Shown one piece after another: positions 8,701-16,764 of a stretch of DNA of 64,000 nucleotides (positions are counted from its first letter, which is position 1; the number at the start of each line of letters is the position of its first letter). A program made the position numbers and the translations under genes. The stretch spans positions 3,224,001-3,288,000 of the forward strand of contig NZ_CP151634.1 in NCBI RefSeq assembly GCF_038397725.1, in the 5' to 3' direction. Origin of the DNA: Microbacterium sp. LWO13-1.2 (GTDB taxonomy: Bacteria > Actinomycetota > Actinomycetes > Actinomycetales > Microbacteriaceae). The notes under the pieces were generated by a model. It saw only the letters and a list, made by a program, of their open reading frames with translations. It did not search any database and was not told the DNA's origin.

Positions 8701-9272
8701 AGTCGAGTGAGATTCGCCTCCATCGCATCGAGCTTGCGAAGAGTCTTCTCCTTGCGACGCCGATGTTTGAGGATGCCGGCGGCCTCCTCGATGAAGCCAC
8801 GACGATCCTCCGGGGAGGCCTGCAGGACGGTATCCAGTCGCCCCTGGCCGACGATGACGTGCATCTCACGACCGAGACCCGAATCGCTGAGCAGCTCCTG
8901 CACGTCGAGCAGACGGCAGTTCTCGCCGTTGATCGCATACTCGCTGGAACCGTTGCGGAACAGCGTCCGGCTGATCGTCACCTCGGCGTATTCGATGGGC
9001 AGCAGGCCATCGCTGTTGTCGATCGTCAGCTGCACCTCAGCGCGCCCGAGCGGTCCCCGTGTGGACGTGCCGGCGAAGATGACATCCTCCATCTTGCCTC
9101 CGCGGAGCGTCTTCGCTCCCTGCTCCCCCATCACCCAGGCGAGCGCGTCGACGACGTTGGACTTGCCGGATCCGTTCGGACCGACGATGCACGTCACGCC
9201 GGGTTCGAAGACGAAGCTCGTCGGCTGTGCGAACGACTTGAATCCCTTGAGCGTCAGGCTCTTCAGATGCAT
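5733..9272 (-). CDS. smc: chromosome segregation ATPase SMC
   Basis: 1179-aa SMC, core of the condensin-like complex with ScpA and ScpB that loads at parS and aligns chromosome arms. It has an N-terminal Walker A, GPNGSGKS (31-38), long heptad-rich coiled coils rich in Ala, Glu and Arg, a central hinge (roughly 500-660, with the glycine-rich SGVRGLVGDAVQV), and a C-terminal head with the ABC signature LLSGGERSLAAVALL and Walker B YILDEVEAALDDAN. The length is normal, and the frame is intact. The start is the ATG at 9272 (MHLKSLTLKGFKSF). scpA and scpB are not in the window. ftsY follows on the same strand. Confidence 0.97.
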   Translation of the reverse strand: MHLKSLTLKGFKSFAQPTSFVFEPGVTCIVGPNGSGKSNVVDALAWVMGEQGAKTLRGGKMEDVIFAGTSTRGPLGRAEVQLTIDNSDGLLPIEYAEVTISRTLFRNGSSEYAINGENCRLLDVQELLSDSGLGREMHVIVGQGRLDTVLQASPEDRRGFIEEAAGILKHRRRKEKTLRKLDAMEANLTRLSDLAGEIRRQLKPLGRQAEIAREAQTIAAVVRDAKARIFADDVVALRTALADHTRTEHERHTERLVLSDQAEGVRASIVRLEQDQNSVAVDKARSIAFGLEQVQERMRGLFTLANQRLALLGSEEDDAAVTAVTVTQSTIDEAKDEITEISAGLGDAQDAAVAASREVVHARAELDTLDVDIAEQSALVSEYDMRLNTLRGTADAAASALAAVRGAVLRQENALEAANTRRREAADALDAIEDAEAPEGTAAEHSAAYESAQRAATASEAERETLRERLHAAEREVDALTAKAAALGSALAISGGAAEIVRSGASGVRGLVGDAVQVRGGFEAAVAAVLGSLAEGVLVDAATDAFALAADAAEQRRGVVDFVIADALRPAVELPRIAGVTPAVETVTAPNGVLGILAHVLIADDLEAARAARAALDSAGDSTTTIVTVTGDVITAQTLRTGSGGERSRLELAAERDAASERLAEVQVIVDSLREAREDANEAVETTRRNAKEALRLLREHDAALASHAEHVNRVTVRHESAVAECERLESGLGQAQAAVADAEAKAAKAKTELDDAISAPRPVLDASARDDLLEALEQAREGEVRARLEIETLRERVRAAQARVASLERQREQERDAAAEAARRAVIRRAQRGAATGVVEELPRVLDSLDRSVTEARVALSEAETARSAQNAELTGLRAQETSLRERLAGLTESVHGLELQIHEKKLHLTSLLERVSSELALDEDILVAEYGPDQAVPRDPLAVIEDGDEDDTAIPFDRRIQERRLAEAERKLAQLGRVNPLALEEFAALEQRHAFLTEQLADLTQTRQDLLTIIADLDERMQTIFADAFEDTQRAFGEVFPLLFPGGSGSIWLTDPENMLSTGIDVSVRPVGKKIERLSLLSGGERSLAAVALLVAIFKARPSPFYILDEVEAALDDANLGRLLTVFEQLRESSQLLVITHQKRTMEIADALYGVSMRQDGVSAVVGQRVGDRAAAG

Positions 9273-9356
9273 GCGAACCGCCCGCTCATCGGGCGCACAC
9301 GCGCATGCTTTGAGGACGGATCACGACTTCACGGTACCGGACTCGCCGATCGATGC

Positions 9357-9386
9357 TTGACGAACACACCAGACGTTCGCTAGCGT
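9357..9386 (+). promoter_or_regulatory. sigma-A type promoter of the small ORF/GNAT unit
   Basis: TTGACG (9357-9362), 18-bp spacer, TAGCGT (9381-9386). The expected start of transcription near 9393 leaves a leader of about 27 nt before the small ORF. It is one of the clearest vegetative promoters in the window and lies divergent to smc. Confidence 0.6.
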
Positions 9387-9419
9387 GACTGCTCGGATCG
9401 CTGTGAAAGGAGGTTACCG

Positions 9420-9536
9420 ATGATGATTACAACTGCTCGTAGACAGGCCCCAGGCCATGTCGCGTCCAGCGCCTTTGCGCTGCGCACTGCCCTCTCGGTG
9501 ACCGACCCCAGCTTCCGCCTCGTCGCGGCCGCTTAA
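9420..9536 (+). CDS. 38-aa small ORF (leader peptide or small protein) before the GNAT genes
   Basis: The frame starts MMITTARRQAPGHVASSAF and ends RLVAAA, 38 codons. It is preceded by AAAGGAGGT (9406-9414), an 8-nt perfect complement to the 16S 3' end, 5-6 nt before the ATG, the best ribosome binding site in the window, and by a good promoter. I do not recognise the peptide. It is alanine- and arginine-rich with no signal sequence and no run of one rare amino acid, so a classical amino-acid attenuator is not obvious. The 241-nt stretch that follows holds three hairpins and then a 96-aa gene and two GNAT genes on the same strand. It may be a regulatory leader peptide, a small protein or a peptide precursor; translation is very likely. 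Confidence 0.6.
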   Translation: MMITTARRQAPGHVASSAFALRTALSVTDPSFRLVAAA

Positions 9537-9547
9537 CAGTTCGGCGC

Positions 9548-9644
9548 GAGAACTCTGCCCCTATCGGGCATTCTCCGCCTTGCCGGCACCACGCCATCGA
9601 CTGATCTCAGGATCGTCGATCCCTCGTGCTCCACTCCGGAGCAC
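9548..9644 (+). promoter_or_regulatory. structured leader RNA downstream of the small ORF
   Basis: Three consecutive hairpins follow the small ORF stop by 11 nt: GAGAA-(CTC bulge)-TGCCC / loop CTATC / GGGCA-TTCTC at 9548-9575; GGATC-GTC-GATCC at 9610-9622; GTGCTCC-ACTCC-GGAGCAC at 9626-9644. None has a U-tract. The stretch from 9537 to 9777 contains no convincing gene. Together with the translated small ORF just before it, the arrangement resembles translation-coupled attenuators, but no mutually exclusive fold was established by eye. Confidence 0.4.
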
Positions 9645-9725
9645 CGCTCCCGCGCCCGACGCATTCCGCGTCGCGCTCCGCATTCTGCGATCCGCTGCGC
9701 ACCTTGCGCGCCCCGTGCACCACGC

Positions 9726-9749
9726 ACATCCGTACATCCGTACATCCGT
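9726..9749 (+). repeat. three tandem copies of ACATCCGT
   Basis: ACATCCGT occurs three times head to tail (9726-9733, 9734-9741, 9742-9749) with no interruption, 28 bp before the start of the 96-aa gene. It may be a slippage-prone tract that sets leader length or a binding site. It is far too short for a CRISPR array. Confidence 0.85.
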
Positions 9750-9777
9750 AAGAAATCAACTCTGAAACGAGAAACTC

Positions 9778-10068
9778 GTGAACACCCTCACGCTGCCCCG
9801 CAGCGCATCCCACCCGCCCGATACACAGGACCTCACGGTCCTCGAGATCACCGTCCCCAGCGACCGAAGCGAACTCGCGCTCGCCGATCGATTGTCCCTT
9901 CGCCTCGGCCTCTGGCTGATGCAGCGGGGACAACGAGCCCGCAGCCGGTCCGAACGACGTGCACAGCGCGCACAGGAGCTCGGTCTTCTGCTCCTCGAGG
10001 AGCGGAACCGCCCACCGTTGGAGACATACGCACTGCTCACCCACGACCTGCAGCGTCAGCTGCGCTGA
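9778..10068 (+). CDS. hypothetical protein (96 aa) in the GNAT unit
   Basis: A 96-aa basic protein starting at GTG 9778. The middle reads ALADRLSLRLGLWLMQRGQR followed by an Arg-rich helix (SRSERRAQRAQELG) and a C-terminal THDLQRQLR. The LADRLSLRLGLWLM segment is amphipathic and could be a membrane-surface or protein-contact helix. No catalytic residues or cysteines are present. I do not recognise a family. It is followed after 15 bp (with GGAGGT) by the first GNAT gene and preceded by a structured leader, so it belongs to that unit. It may be an accessory factor or substrate of the acetyltransferases, but this is only a guess from position. Confidence 0.6.
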   Translation: MNTLTLPRSASHPPDTQDLTVLEITVPSDRSELALADRLSLRLGLWLMQRGQRARSRSERRAQRAQELGLLLLEERNRPPLETYALLTHDLQRQLR

Positions 10069-10083
10069 CCTGGAGGTCTCCGA

Positions 10084-11175
10084 ATGAGCATTCCGCTCAC
10101 CGCAGGTGCGACCCTGCATCCGCTCGTGCTCCCCGCACGGGCGGATGCGGGGCCCACCCCCTTGATCCAGGCCTACGCCGAAGCGCGCAACGCTTCGATC
10201 CGCGAAACCACCGGCCGTGACGACGACGCCCTCACGGCCGAGGCGCTGATGCCGCTGCTGCGCTCGAGTCCGGAGCGAACGAGGCGCCAGTGGTACGTCG
10301 AGCACGACGGCGAGGTCGTCGGCTGCAGCGCGATCAACCTGCTCACCGATGACGATGGCGCCACCGCAATCGCCACGATCGCACTCGCGAAGCGGCTCTG
10401 GGGTCGCGGCATCGGCGCTGCTGCATACCGCGAGTTGGAGGCCGATGCCCGCGGCGCCGGCGCAGAGAAGATCCTGCATTGGGCGGAACACCACGATGAA
10501 GAAGGCACCGAACTGCTGCCATCCCCCACCGGGTTCGGTGCGGTTCCGCTCGATCATGCCGCCCGGTTCCTGCGGCGGCAGCTCTACGCCCTTGAGCAGG
10601 TCGTGCGCGTGAGCGCCCTGATCTGGGACGAGCAGACGCCCGGAGCACTGACCAGACTGCGCGAGGAGGCAGCGGCACACGCCGACGAGTACCGAATCGT
10701 GCAGTGGACGCTGCCTACGCCGGCCGAGTACGTAGACGGATACGCCTGGTTGAAGTCGCGCATGTCGACCGACACCCCCGATGCCGAACTCGGCCAGCCA
10801 GAGGAGCTCTGGGACGCCGAACGCGTCGCCCGCCACGATGACCGGTACGCGCAGATGAGCCACACGGTGCTCGTCACCGCCGCGCAGCATGTGGCTACCG
10901 GCGTGCTGTGCGCGTTCAACGAGCTGTCCATCGGCCCCGACGAGGCATCCGTCACCCATCAGGAGGACACCCTGGTGGCGGCGCCGCATCGCGGTCACCG
11001 CCTCGGCATGCTCGTGAAGACCGCCGGCCTTCTGAGCTGGCGTGAGCACCACCCGCAGTCGTCCAGAGTCGTCACCTACAACGCCGAGGAGAACCGGCCG
11101 ATGCTCTCCATCAACGAAGCCATCGGCTTCGCCCCGATCGCCTACGAAGGCGCCTGGAAGAAGGTACTGACATGA
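10084..11175 (+). CDS. double-domain GNAT acetyltransferase, copy 1
   Basis: A 363-aa protein built of two GNAT folds. The N-terminal domain carries VGCSAINLLTDDD and LAKRLWGRGIGAAAYRELE, a complete acetyl-CoA pyrophosphate-binding motif A (RGxGxG/A type). The C-terminal domain carries HQEDTLVAAPHRGHRLGMLVK and ends with YNAEENRPMLSINEAIGFAPI, the motif A and B pattern of an active GNAT. The two-domain layout recalls mycothiol synthase MshD or Eis-like enzymes but the sequence is neither. It overlaps the next GNAT gene by 4 bp (ATGA). Substrate unknown; acyl transfer to an amine is inferred from the family. Confidence 0.85.
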   Translation: MSIPLTAGATLHPLVLPARADAGPTPLIQAYAEARNASIRETTGRDDDALTAEALMPLLRSSPERTRRQWYVEHDGEVVGCSAINLLTDDDGATAIATIALAKRLWGRGIGAAAYRELEADARGAGAEKILHWAEHHDEEGTELLPSPTGFGAVPLDHAARFLRRQLYALEQVVRVSALIWDEQTPGALTRLREEAAAHADEYRIVQWTLPTPAEYVDGYAWLKSRMSTDTPDAELGQPEELWDAERVARHDDRYAQMSHTVLVTAAQHVATGVLCAFNELSIGPDEASVTHQEDTLVAAPHRGHRLGMLVKTAGLLSWREHHPQSSRVVTYNAEENRPMLSINEAIGFAPIAYEGAWKKVLT

Positions 11176-12251
11176 CCACGACCACTCTGACGATCACGCC
11201 GCTGAGCGTGCCGCAGTCGGTCGATGCCCCGGACGCGGCCGAATTTCTCGCATACGCCGAGTTGAATCGGCAGATCTGCGATGAGGAGGCCGGCCTTCCG
11301 GGCCTTGCCCAGAAGGCCGTCGACATGCTTCCGGGTTGGCTCGATGACACCGACGAGGTCAGCCACGGCTTCGTCGCACGCCGCGACGGAGTCATCGTCG
11401 GCATGGTCACCGTCTCCTTCGCGCAAGACGAAGGCGCCAGCACGGCCGAGTTCGACCTGATGGTGCCCCACGAGCACTGGGGGCACGGCGTCGAAGACGC
11501 GCTCCTCACGTGCGCCGAGGACGACGCCCGGCTCGCCGATCGCCGCGTCCTGCAGACCTGGACCCTGCATCGCCCCATCGAGGGCCCGCGGATGCTCACA
11601 CCGAAGACCGGGTGGGGGCGGGTGCCCGCGACCGGGCTCACCGCGTTGTTCGAAGCGAACGGCTTCAGCTTCGAACAGGTGGAGCGCAACAGTTCCTTCG
11701 ACCTGCGAAACGATCCCGCGCCTGTCGCAGGCGCTCTCGCAGAGGCTGTCGAGAGTGCCGGTGCCGCGTATCGGGAGTTCTCCTGGGTGATGCCGACTCC
11801 TGTCGACATCAGGGCGGGCTACGCGGCCGCGCTCGCTCGGCTCTCCACGGACGCGCCAAGCGGAGACCTGGAGATCGACGAAGAGCAGTGGAACGCCGAG
11901 CGCGTCGCCCGACGCGATGCCCGGTTGACAGGAAGCGGCCAACTCGTTTCGGTGTCAGCGGTGGAGCACATTCCTTCCGGCACGATCGTCGCGTACAACG
12001 AGCTCCTGATCGGTGCCGACCGCTCCGAGGTCACGCACCAGATGGGCACCCTGGTCCTCAAGGAGCACCGGGGTCACCGCCTCGGGACCATCGTGAAGTG
12101 CGCGAACCTGCTGCGCTGGCGCGAGCTCGCTCCGGAATCTCCCTGGGTTTCGACCTTCAACGCCGAGGAGAACCGCCCGATGCTCGACATCAACGAGGCG
12201 ATCGGCTTCGTACCGGTCTCGTACGCAGGCGCCTGGCAGAAGAAGCTCTGA
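11172..12251 (+). CDS. double-domain GNAT acetyltransferase, copy 2
   Basis: A 359-aa paralogue of the preceding protein, clearly a tandem duplicate: HQMGTLVLKEHRGHRLGTIVK, FNAEENRPMLDINEAIGFVPV and the closing YAGAWQKK match the copy-1 equivalents. The N-terminal domain has VGMVTVSFAQDEG and DLMVPHEHWGHGVEDALL, where motif A is degraded (HWGHGV instead of RGxGxG/A), so this half may have lost acetyl-CoA binding and be structural. The start overlaps copy 1 by ATGA, which argues for coupled translation and a 1:1 complex. A stem-loop follows at 12268. Substrate unknown. Confidence 0.85.
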   Translation: MTTTTLTITPLSVPQSVDAPDAAEFLAYAELNRQICDEEAGLPGLAQKAVDMLPGWLDDTDEVSHGFVARRDGVIVGMVTVSFAQDEGASTAEFDLMVPHEHWGHGVEDALLTCAEDDARLADRRVLQTWTLHRPIEGPRMLTPKTGWGRVPATGLTALFEANGFSFEQVERNSSFDLRNDPAPVAGALAEAVESAGAAYREFSWVMPTPVDIRAGYAAALARLSTDAPSGDLEIDEEQWNAERVARRDARLTGSGQLVSVSAVEHIPSGTIVAYNELLIGADRSEVTHQMGTLVLKEHRGHRLGTIVKCANLLRWRELAPESPWVSTFNAEENRPMLDINEAIGFVPVSYAGAWQKKL

Positions 12252-12267
12252 GTCGGCGCCGAGGGCG

Positions 12268-12306
12268 GAGCGGATCTCATCCTGGAGGATGAGGTCCGAT
12301 CCGCTC
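12268..12306 (+). terminator. terminator after the GNAT unit
   Basis: GAGCGGATC (12268-12276) pairs with GATCCGCTC (12298-12306), and inside it TCATCC pairs with GGATGA around a TGGA loop, with a 5-nt bulge on the 3' side; CTCTTCATTCTCC follows. It separates the GNAT unit from the ABC transporter genes. Confidence 0.65.
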
Positions 12307-12359
12307 TCTTCATTCTCCTGGCCGACGACGCGGCGACCCCCGGCGGCGAGGCTGGAAGC

Positions 12360-13070
12360 ATGAACGTCGCTGCCATCAATCCGCCCGTCATCGAAGCACA
12401 CGCTCTCACGAAGAGCTTCGGCTCCACCCGCGCACTCGCCGGCGTCGATCTCGCGATCCACCGCGGAGAATCCGTCGCGATCATGGGAGCATCCGGCTCG
12501 GGAAAAACGACGCTGCTGCACGTGCTCGCCGGCATCACCGCACCGGATACCGGACGCGTCACCTTCCGCCCTGCCGCCGGCGCTCCGGTCGAGGTGAACG
12601 ACCTCGGCGAAACCGCTCGCTCTCGCCTGCGCCGCGAGCGGTTCGGGTTCGTCTTCCAGCAGGGGCTGCTCATCCCGGAACTGACCGCAGTGGAGAACGT
12701 CGCGTTGGCGTCGATGATCAACGGCGTGAAACGAGCGGAGGCCATCCCGCACGCTGCGTCCTGGCTTGCCGCCCTTGGTCTTGCCGGGATGGAGGACCGA
12801 AGGATCGGCGAACTCTCGGGTGGCCAGGCCCAGCGCGTGGCGATCGCTCGCGCCCAGGCTACGGGTGCAGAGCTGGTCTTCGCCGACGAACCGACCGGAG
12901 CACTCGATTCGCAGACCTCGAACGAGGTCATGGACGCGCTGCTGTGGTCGACATCGGGTCAAGGACGCACCCTGATCGTCGTGACGCACGACTCGGAAGT
13001 CGCGGCTCGCTGCACGCGCACCATCGCGGTTCGTGACGGCCTGATCCTCTCTGCTGGGGTGTCCGCATGA
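12360..13070 (+). CDS. ABC transporter ATP-binding protein (MacB/LolD type)
   Basis: A 236-aa ATPase with Walker A GASGSGKT (43-50), Q-loop Q100, signature LSGGQ (152-156), Walker B VFADEPTGALD (173-183) and switch H210. DEPTGALD followed by the FtsX-like permease partner is the hallmark of the LolCDE/MacB/BceAB class, which export or relocate lipids, lipoproteins, peptides or antimicrobials rather than import. The ATG at 12360 follows GAGGCTGGAAG. The stop overlaps the permease start by 4 bp. Neither a two-component system nor a MacA-like adaptor lies next to it, so the substrate cannot be inferred. Confidence 0.92.
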   Translation: MNVAAINPPVIEAHALTKSFGSTRALAGVDLAIHRGESVAIMGASGSGKTTLLHVLAGITAPDTGRVTFRPAAGAPVEVNDLGETARSRLRRERFGFVFQQGLLIPELTAVENVALASMINGVKRAEAIPHAASWLAALGLAGMEDRRIGELSGGQAQRVAIARAQATGAELVFADEPTGALDSQTSNEVMDALLWSTSGQGRTLIVVTHDSEVAARCTRTIAVRDGLILSAGVSA

Positions 13071-14389
13071 ATCCGAGGGTTCTCGCCATCCTGCTCCGCC
13101 CCGCTCCTGGTCAAGGTGCAGTGCTCGCGCTCCCGATCGTCGCCTTCGGCATCGTGACGACGCTGGTGCTGACAGTGATCGGCGGCGCGCAGTCCTTCTG
13201 GGGCTGGAGCGATGAATACGCTCCGATCTATCAGGCGCTGGCCGCGACCGCCCTGGTGCTCCTCATCGTTCCGCTGATGAGCCTCGGTGGCGCGGCGGCC
13301 CGCCTGTCGGCGCGGCGCCGCGATGAACGCCTCTCCACCCTCCGCCTGCTCGGCGTCTCCCCCGGCGGTGTCGCGATGGCGACTGTTGTCGAGTCGGTAC
13401 TGGTCGCGGGAGTGGGAGCGTTCGCCGGCGTGCTGGGCCACCTCGCCCTCAGCCCGCTGATCGGTCTCATCCCGTTCCGAGGCCAACCGCTCGGTCTCTC
13501 AGCCGTCGTGCTTCCGCCGATGCTCGTCGTCGCCGTCTTCGGCGGCGTGCTGCTCCTCGCCACCGTCAGCGCAGCGGTCGGGCTCCGGCGCGTCGTGATC
13601 TCACCTCTCGGGGTGCGCATGCGCACCACCGCATCGAACGTGCATTGGATTCGTGCCGTGATCGCCGCGGTCATCCTCGCGATCGCCTTCGCACTGATCA
13701 AGGTCTTCCCCTCGAGCGGCGGATTCATCGCCGTGATCATCGTGCTGGCCGCGCTGTTCGCCGGGGCGCTCGCCGTGCTGAACATCATCGGGCCGTGGGC
13801 ACTGAAAGTAGCCGCTTCCCGCCAGCTGCGGCGCGCCGAACTGCCGGATCGTCTGCTCGCCGCTCGGCTCGTCCTGGATTCTCCGAAAGCGGCCTGGCGG
13901 CAGATCGGCGGCATCGCCATGGCGAGCTTCATGGCCGTGTTCGCGGGCACCGGCGTCGCGCTGATGAACGTGATGAGCGACGAGAACGCCGCGGCCGGAG
14001 ACTTGGCGCTCGCGGCGGACATGCACACCGGACTCGTCATCACCCTCGTCGCGTCGTTCCTCATGGTCGCTGCGTCTGTCGGTGTGAATCAGGCATCGGA
14101 CATCCTCGATCAGCGCGAACTGCATCGCAGCCTCCATCATCTGGGCATGCCGTTGGACACTGTCGATCGTGCCCGCCGCCGGGCGATCATGTCACCGCTG
14201 CTGGTCACCGCGATCGGGTCGTCTCTGTGCGCCGGCGCGCTGGTGCTCCCGCTCCTCGGTCTCGCCCTCGTCATCTCCCCGCTCTCCCTGATGACGATCA
14301 CGCTTGTCGTCGCCGGCGGCATCGGCGTGGTGTGGGTGAGCACGAGGGCAACGCGCCCGCTGCTCGCGCGGTCGTTCTCCGCAGCCTGA
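13067..14389 (+). CDS. FtsX-like ABC transporter permease
   Basis: A 440-aa membrane protein, partner of the ATPase it overlaps. It has about 10 hydrophobic segments, more than the four of MacB: a pair at the N-terminus, LRLLGVSPGGVAMATVVES typical of the FtsX coupling helix, a central cluster, and a C-terminal group (LHHLGMPLDTVDRARRR and following helices) repeating the coupling-helix pattern. This resembles the fused double-FtsX layout of actinobacterial and BceB-type permeases. No large extracellular domain is evident. The gene converges on the molybdopterin oxidoreductase gene with 11 bp between stops. Confidence 0.85.
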   Translation: MNPRVLAILLRPAPGQGAVLALPIVAFGIVTTLVLTVIGGAQSFWGWSDEYAPIYQALAATALVLLIVPLMSLGGAAARLSARRRDERLSTLRLLGVSPGGVAMATVVESVLVAGVGAFAGVLGHLALSPLIGLIPFRGQPLGLSAVVLPPMLVVAVFGGVLLLATVSAAVGLRRVVISPLGVRMRTTASNVHWIRAVIAAVILAIAFALIKVFPSSGGFIAVIIVLAALFAGALAVLNIIGPWALKVAASRQLRRAELPDRLLAARLVLDSPKAAWRQIGGIAMASFMAVFAGTGVALMNVMSDENAAAGDLALAADMHTGLVITLVASFLMVAASVGVNQASDILDQRELHRSLHHLGMPLDTVDRARRRAIMSPLLVTAIGSSLCAGALVLPLLGLALVISPLSLMTITLVVAGGIGVVWVSTRATRPLLARSFSAA

Positions 14390-14400
14390 TCGACGTCGGG

Positions 14401-16764
14401 TCAGGCCGTCTGCCGCGCGGCGGACGGGCTGACCCGCACATGGATGCTCTTCATCAACGGCTGATCGCTCTGCGCGCTGAAGTCGGCCGGGCCGATCAGG
14501 ATGTTCATCTCGGGCATGTAGCCGGCGGCACTCCCGCGCGGCGTGTTGTACGCCACCGCGCGATACTGGCGCAGCTCACGGAGTGAGCCGTCCTTCGACG
14601 TCGACACGATGTCGACGAAGTCTCCTTGGGCGATACCGCGATCGCTCATGTCGGTTTCGTTCATGAAGATCAGCTCACGGATGTTCTTCACGCCGCGATA
14701 GCGATCGTTGTTCGCGTAGATCGTCGTGTTCCACTGATCATGGGAGCGCATCGTCTGCAATACGAGCATGTCCTCGGATGCCGGAAGCACGTCGTACAAC
14801 GCCGGCAGGGAGAACTCGGCCTTCCCCGACGCCGTCCGGAAGTCGAGTTCGCGCGCCGGTTGCGGGATGCGGAATCCGTTCGGATGCGCGATGAGATCGT
14901 TGAACCCCTCGAAGCCGGGGAGCACCTCGGCCATCACGTCACGGATGACGTCGTAATCGGCGACATAGGATTCCCATGGCAGCGGGCTGTCCGGAAGAAC
15001 CGCTCTGGCCATCCGGGCAATGATGTCGGGGTCGGACAGCAGATGCTCGGAGGCCGGCTTCTTCTTTCCGACCGAGAGATGCACCATGCTCATCGCATCC
15101 TCGACGGTCTGCCCCTGCAGGCCGGATTCCTGCTCGTCCCGCTCGGTGCGCCCGAGGCACGGCAGAATCAGCGCCTTCTCCCCGTGCACGATGTGACTGC
15201 GGTTGAGCTTCGTACTCACCTGCACGGTCAGATTGCACTGACTCATGCCCTGTGCGGTGTACAGCGGGTCAGGAACCGCAGCGACGAAGTTGCCGCCGAG
15301 AGCGATGAAAACCTTGACCGCTCCCTCGTGCATGGCACGGATGCTCGCGACCGTGTCGAGACCGGGTTCCCGCGGTGAGGTGATGCCGAGGACCGCGTCG
15401 AGGCGATCGAGCAGCGCCGCGGGCGCGTGGTGATCGATGCCGCAGGTGCGGTTGCCCTGCACGTTGCTGTGCCCGCGCACGGGTGCGGGTCCGGCGCCAG
15501 GGCGTCCGATATTGCCGCGGAGGAGCAGCACGTTCGTGAACTCGCGCACCATGTCGACGGCGTGCTCCTGCTGACTCACGCCGAGGCACCAGCTGATGAT
15601 CGTCTTGTCCGCCTTGAGGTACAGGCCGCCGGCATGACGAAGCTGCTCCTCGGTGAGCCCGGACTGCAGGACGAGCTCAGACCAGGGAGTCGCCTCCACC
15701 AGCGCCCGATATTCGGCGAAACCCTGCGTGTACCTCTCGATGAAGTCGGCAGCGAGCACCGAGGGGTCGGCCTCCGCCGCCTCGAAGACGACCTTCGCGA
15801 CGGCACGCATCAGCGCCATGTCTCCACCCGGCCGCACCTGAAGGTCGAGCGTTCCCGTGGTGTGCGTCTTGAAGAGCGCCATGTCGACGAAGTCGTGCGG
15901 CACGATCGTGCGCGTGGAAGCCGCCTCGACGAGCGGGTTGACGTGCACCACCAGGGCGCCGTTCTTCACCGCGTTCGAGAGCGAGGTGAGCATCCGTGGA
16001 GCATTCGACGCCGCGTTGACGCCGATGAGGAAGAGCAGGTCGGTGTTCTCCCAGTCCTCGAGCGTCGTGGTGCCCTTGCCTGTGCCGATGGAGGCACGCA
16101 GGGCACGCCCGGACGCTTCGTGGCACATGTTCGAGCAGTCCGGCATGTTGTTCGTGCCGTACTCGCGCATCATGAGCTGGTACATGAAGGAGGCTTCGTT
16201 GCTGAGGCGACCCGAGGTGTAGAAGGTCGCCTGATCCGGGCTGTCCAGCGCTCGCAGCTCCTCGCCGATGAGGGCGAAGGCGTCGTCCCAGCTGATGGGC
16301 GCGTACCGATCGGTCTCGGGGTCGTAGACCATCGGCTCGGTGAGCCGACCGGCATTCTCGAGCTCGAAATCCGTCCAGGTCGCGAGTTCGGCGACCGTGT
16401 GCTTCGAGAAGAAGCCACTCCCCACCCGCTTGTGGGTCATCTCCCACGTCACGTGCTTCATGCCGTTCTCGCAGATGTCGAGCCCGAGCCCGTTCTGGTC
16501 GTCCGGCCACGCGCAGCCGGGGCAGTCGAATCCCTTGATCGGATGATTCATCGTGAGCATCGCCAGCGCGCCGCTCACCGGCGCTTTCGAGCGCAGCAGC
16601 ACTTCACCGACGGAGACCGTCGCACCCCAACCGGCCGCCGGGTGATGGTAATCCTTCTGCGACCACGGCCGATCCGTCACCGGCCCATATCCTCCCTGGC
16701 GCGGGATCTCAGGCATGAGCCCGAACGCCACGCCCTGCGTCGACTTGTCATCGAGACTGGTCAT
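14401..16764 (-). CDS. FdhF/YdeP family molybdopterin oxidoreductase
   Basis: A 787-aa molybdopterin-guanine-dinucleotide enzyme of the YdeP/formate-dehydrogenase-like family; the substrate of these enzymes is uncertain (formate oxidation or acid resistance have been proposed). Cysteines C81, C84 and C98 (CPGCAWPDD...CENG) mark the N-terminal iron-sulfur or structural site. [50 protein letters not shown] and a C-terminal [16 protein letters not shown] domain bind the cofactor. The start at ATG 16764 is preferred because GGAGGGG lies 7 nt upstream; an upstream in-frame ATG adds ten residues without such a site. fdhD overlaps it by 17 bp, and the cofactor genes lie alongside. Confidence 0.9.
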   Translation of the reverse strand: MTSLDDKSTQGVAFGLMPEIPRQGGYGPVTDRPWSQKDYHHPAAGWGATVSVGEVLLRSKAPVSGALAMLTMNHPIKGFDCPGCAWPDDQNGLGLDICENGMKHVTWEMTHKRVGSGFFSKHTVAELATWTDFELENAGRLTEPMVYDPETDRYAPISWDDAFALIGEELRALDSPDQATFYTSGRLSNEASFMYQLMMREYGTNNMPDCSNMCHEASGRALRASIGTGKGTTTLEDWENTDLLFLIGVNAASNAPRMLTSLSNAVKNGALVVHVNPLVEAASTRTIVPHDFVDMALFKTHTTGTLDLQVRPGGDMALMRAVAKVVFEAAEADPSVLAADFIERYTQGFAEYRALVEATPWSELVLQSGLTEEQLRHAGGLYLKADKTIISWCLGVSQQEHAVDMVREFTNVLLLRGNIGRPGAGPAPVRGHSNVQGNRTCGIDHHAPAALLDRLDAVLGITSPREPGLDTVASIRAMHEGAVKVFIALGGNFVAAVPDPLYTAQGMSQCNLTVQVSTKLNRSHIVHGEKALILPCLGRTERDEQESGLQGQTVEDAMSMVHLSVGKKKPASEHLLSDPDIIARMARAVLPDSPLPWESYVADYDVIRDVMAEVLPGFEGFNDLIAHPNGFRIPQPARELDFRTASGKAEFSLPALYDVLPASEDMLVLQTMRSHDQWNTTIYANNDRYRGVKNIRELIFMNETDMSDRGIAQGDFVDIVSTSKDGSLRELRQYRAVAYNTPRGSAAGYMPEMNILIGPADFSAQSDQPLMKSIHVRVSPSAARQTA

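Noticed and set aside
7476..9383. Long open frame opposite smc
   Set aside because: No domain pattern, high Arg/His content typical of antisense shadows; smc is intact on the other strand.
9726..9749. Short tandem repeats as a CRISPR array
   Set aside because: 8-bp units without spacers; CRISPR needs longer repeats with unique spacers.
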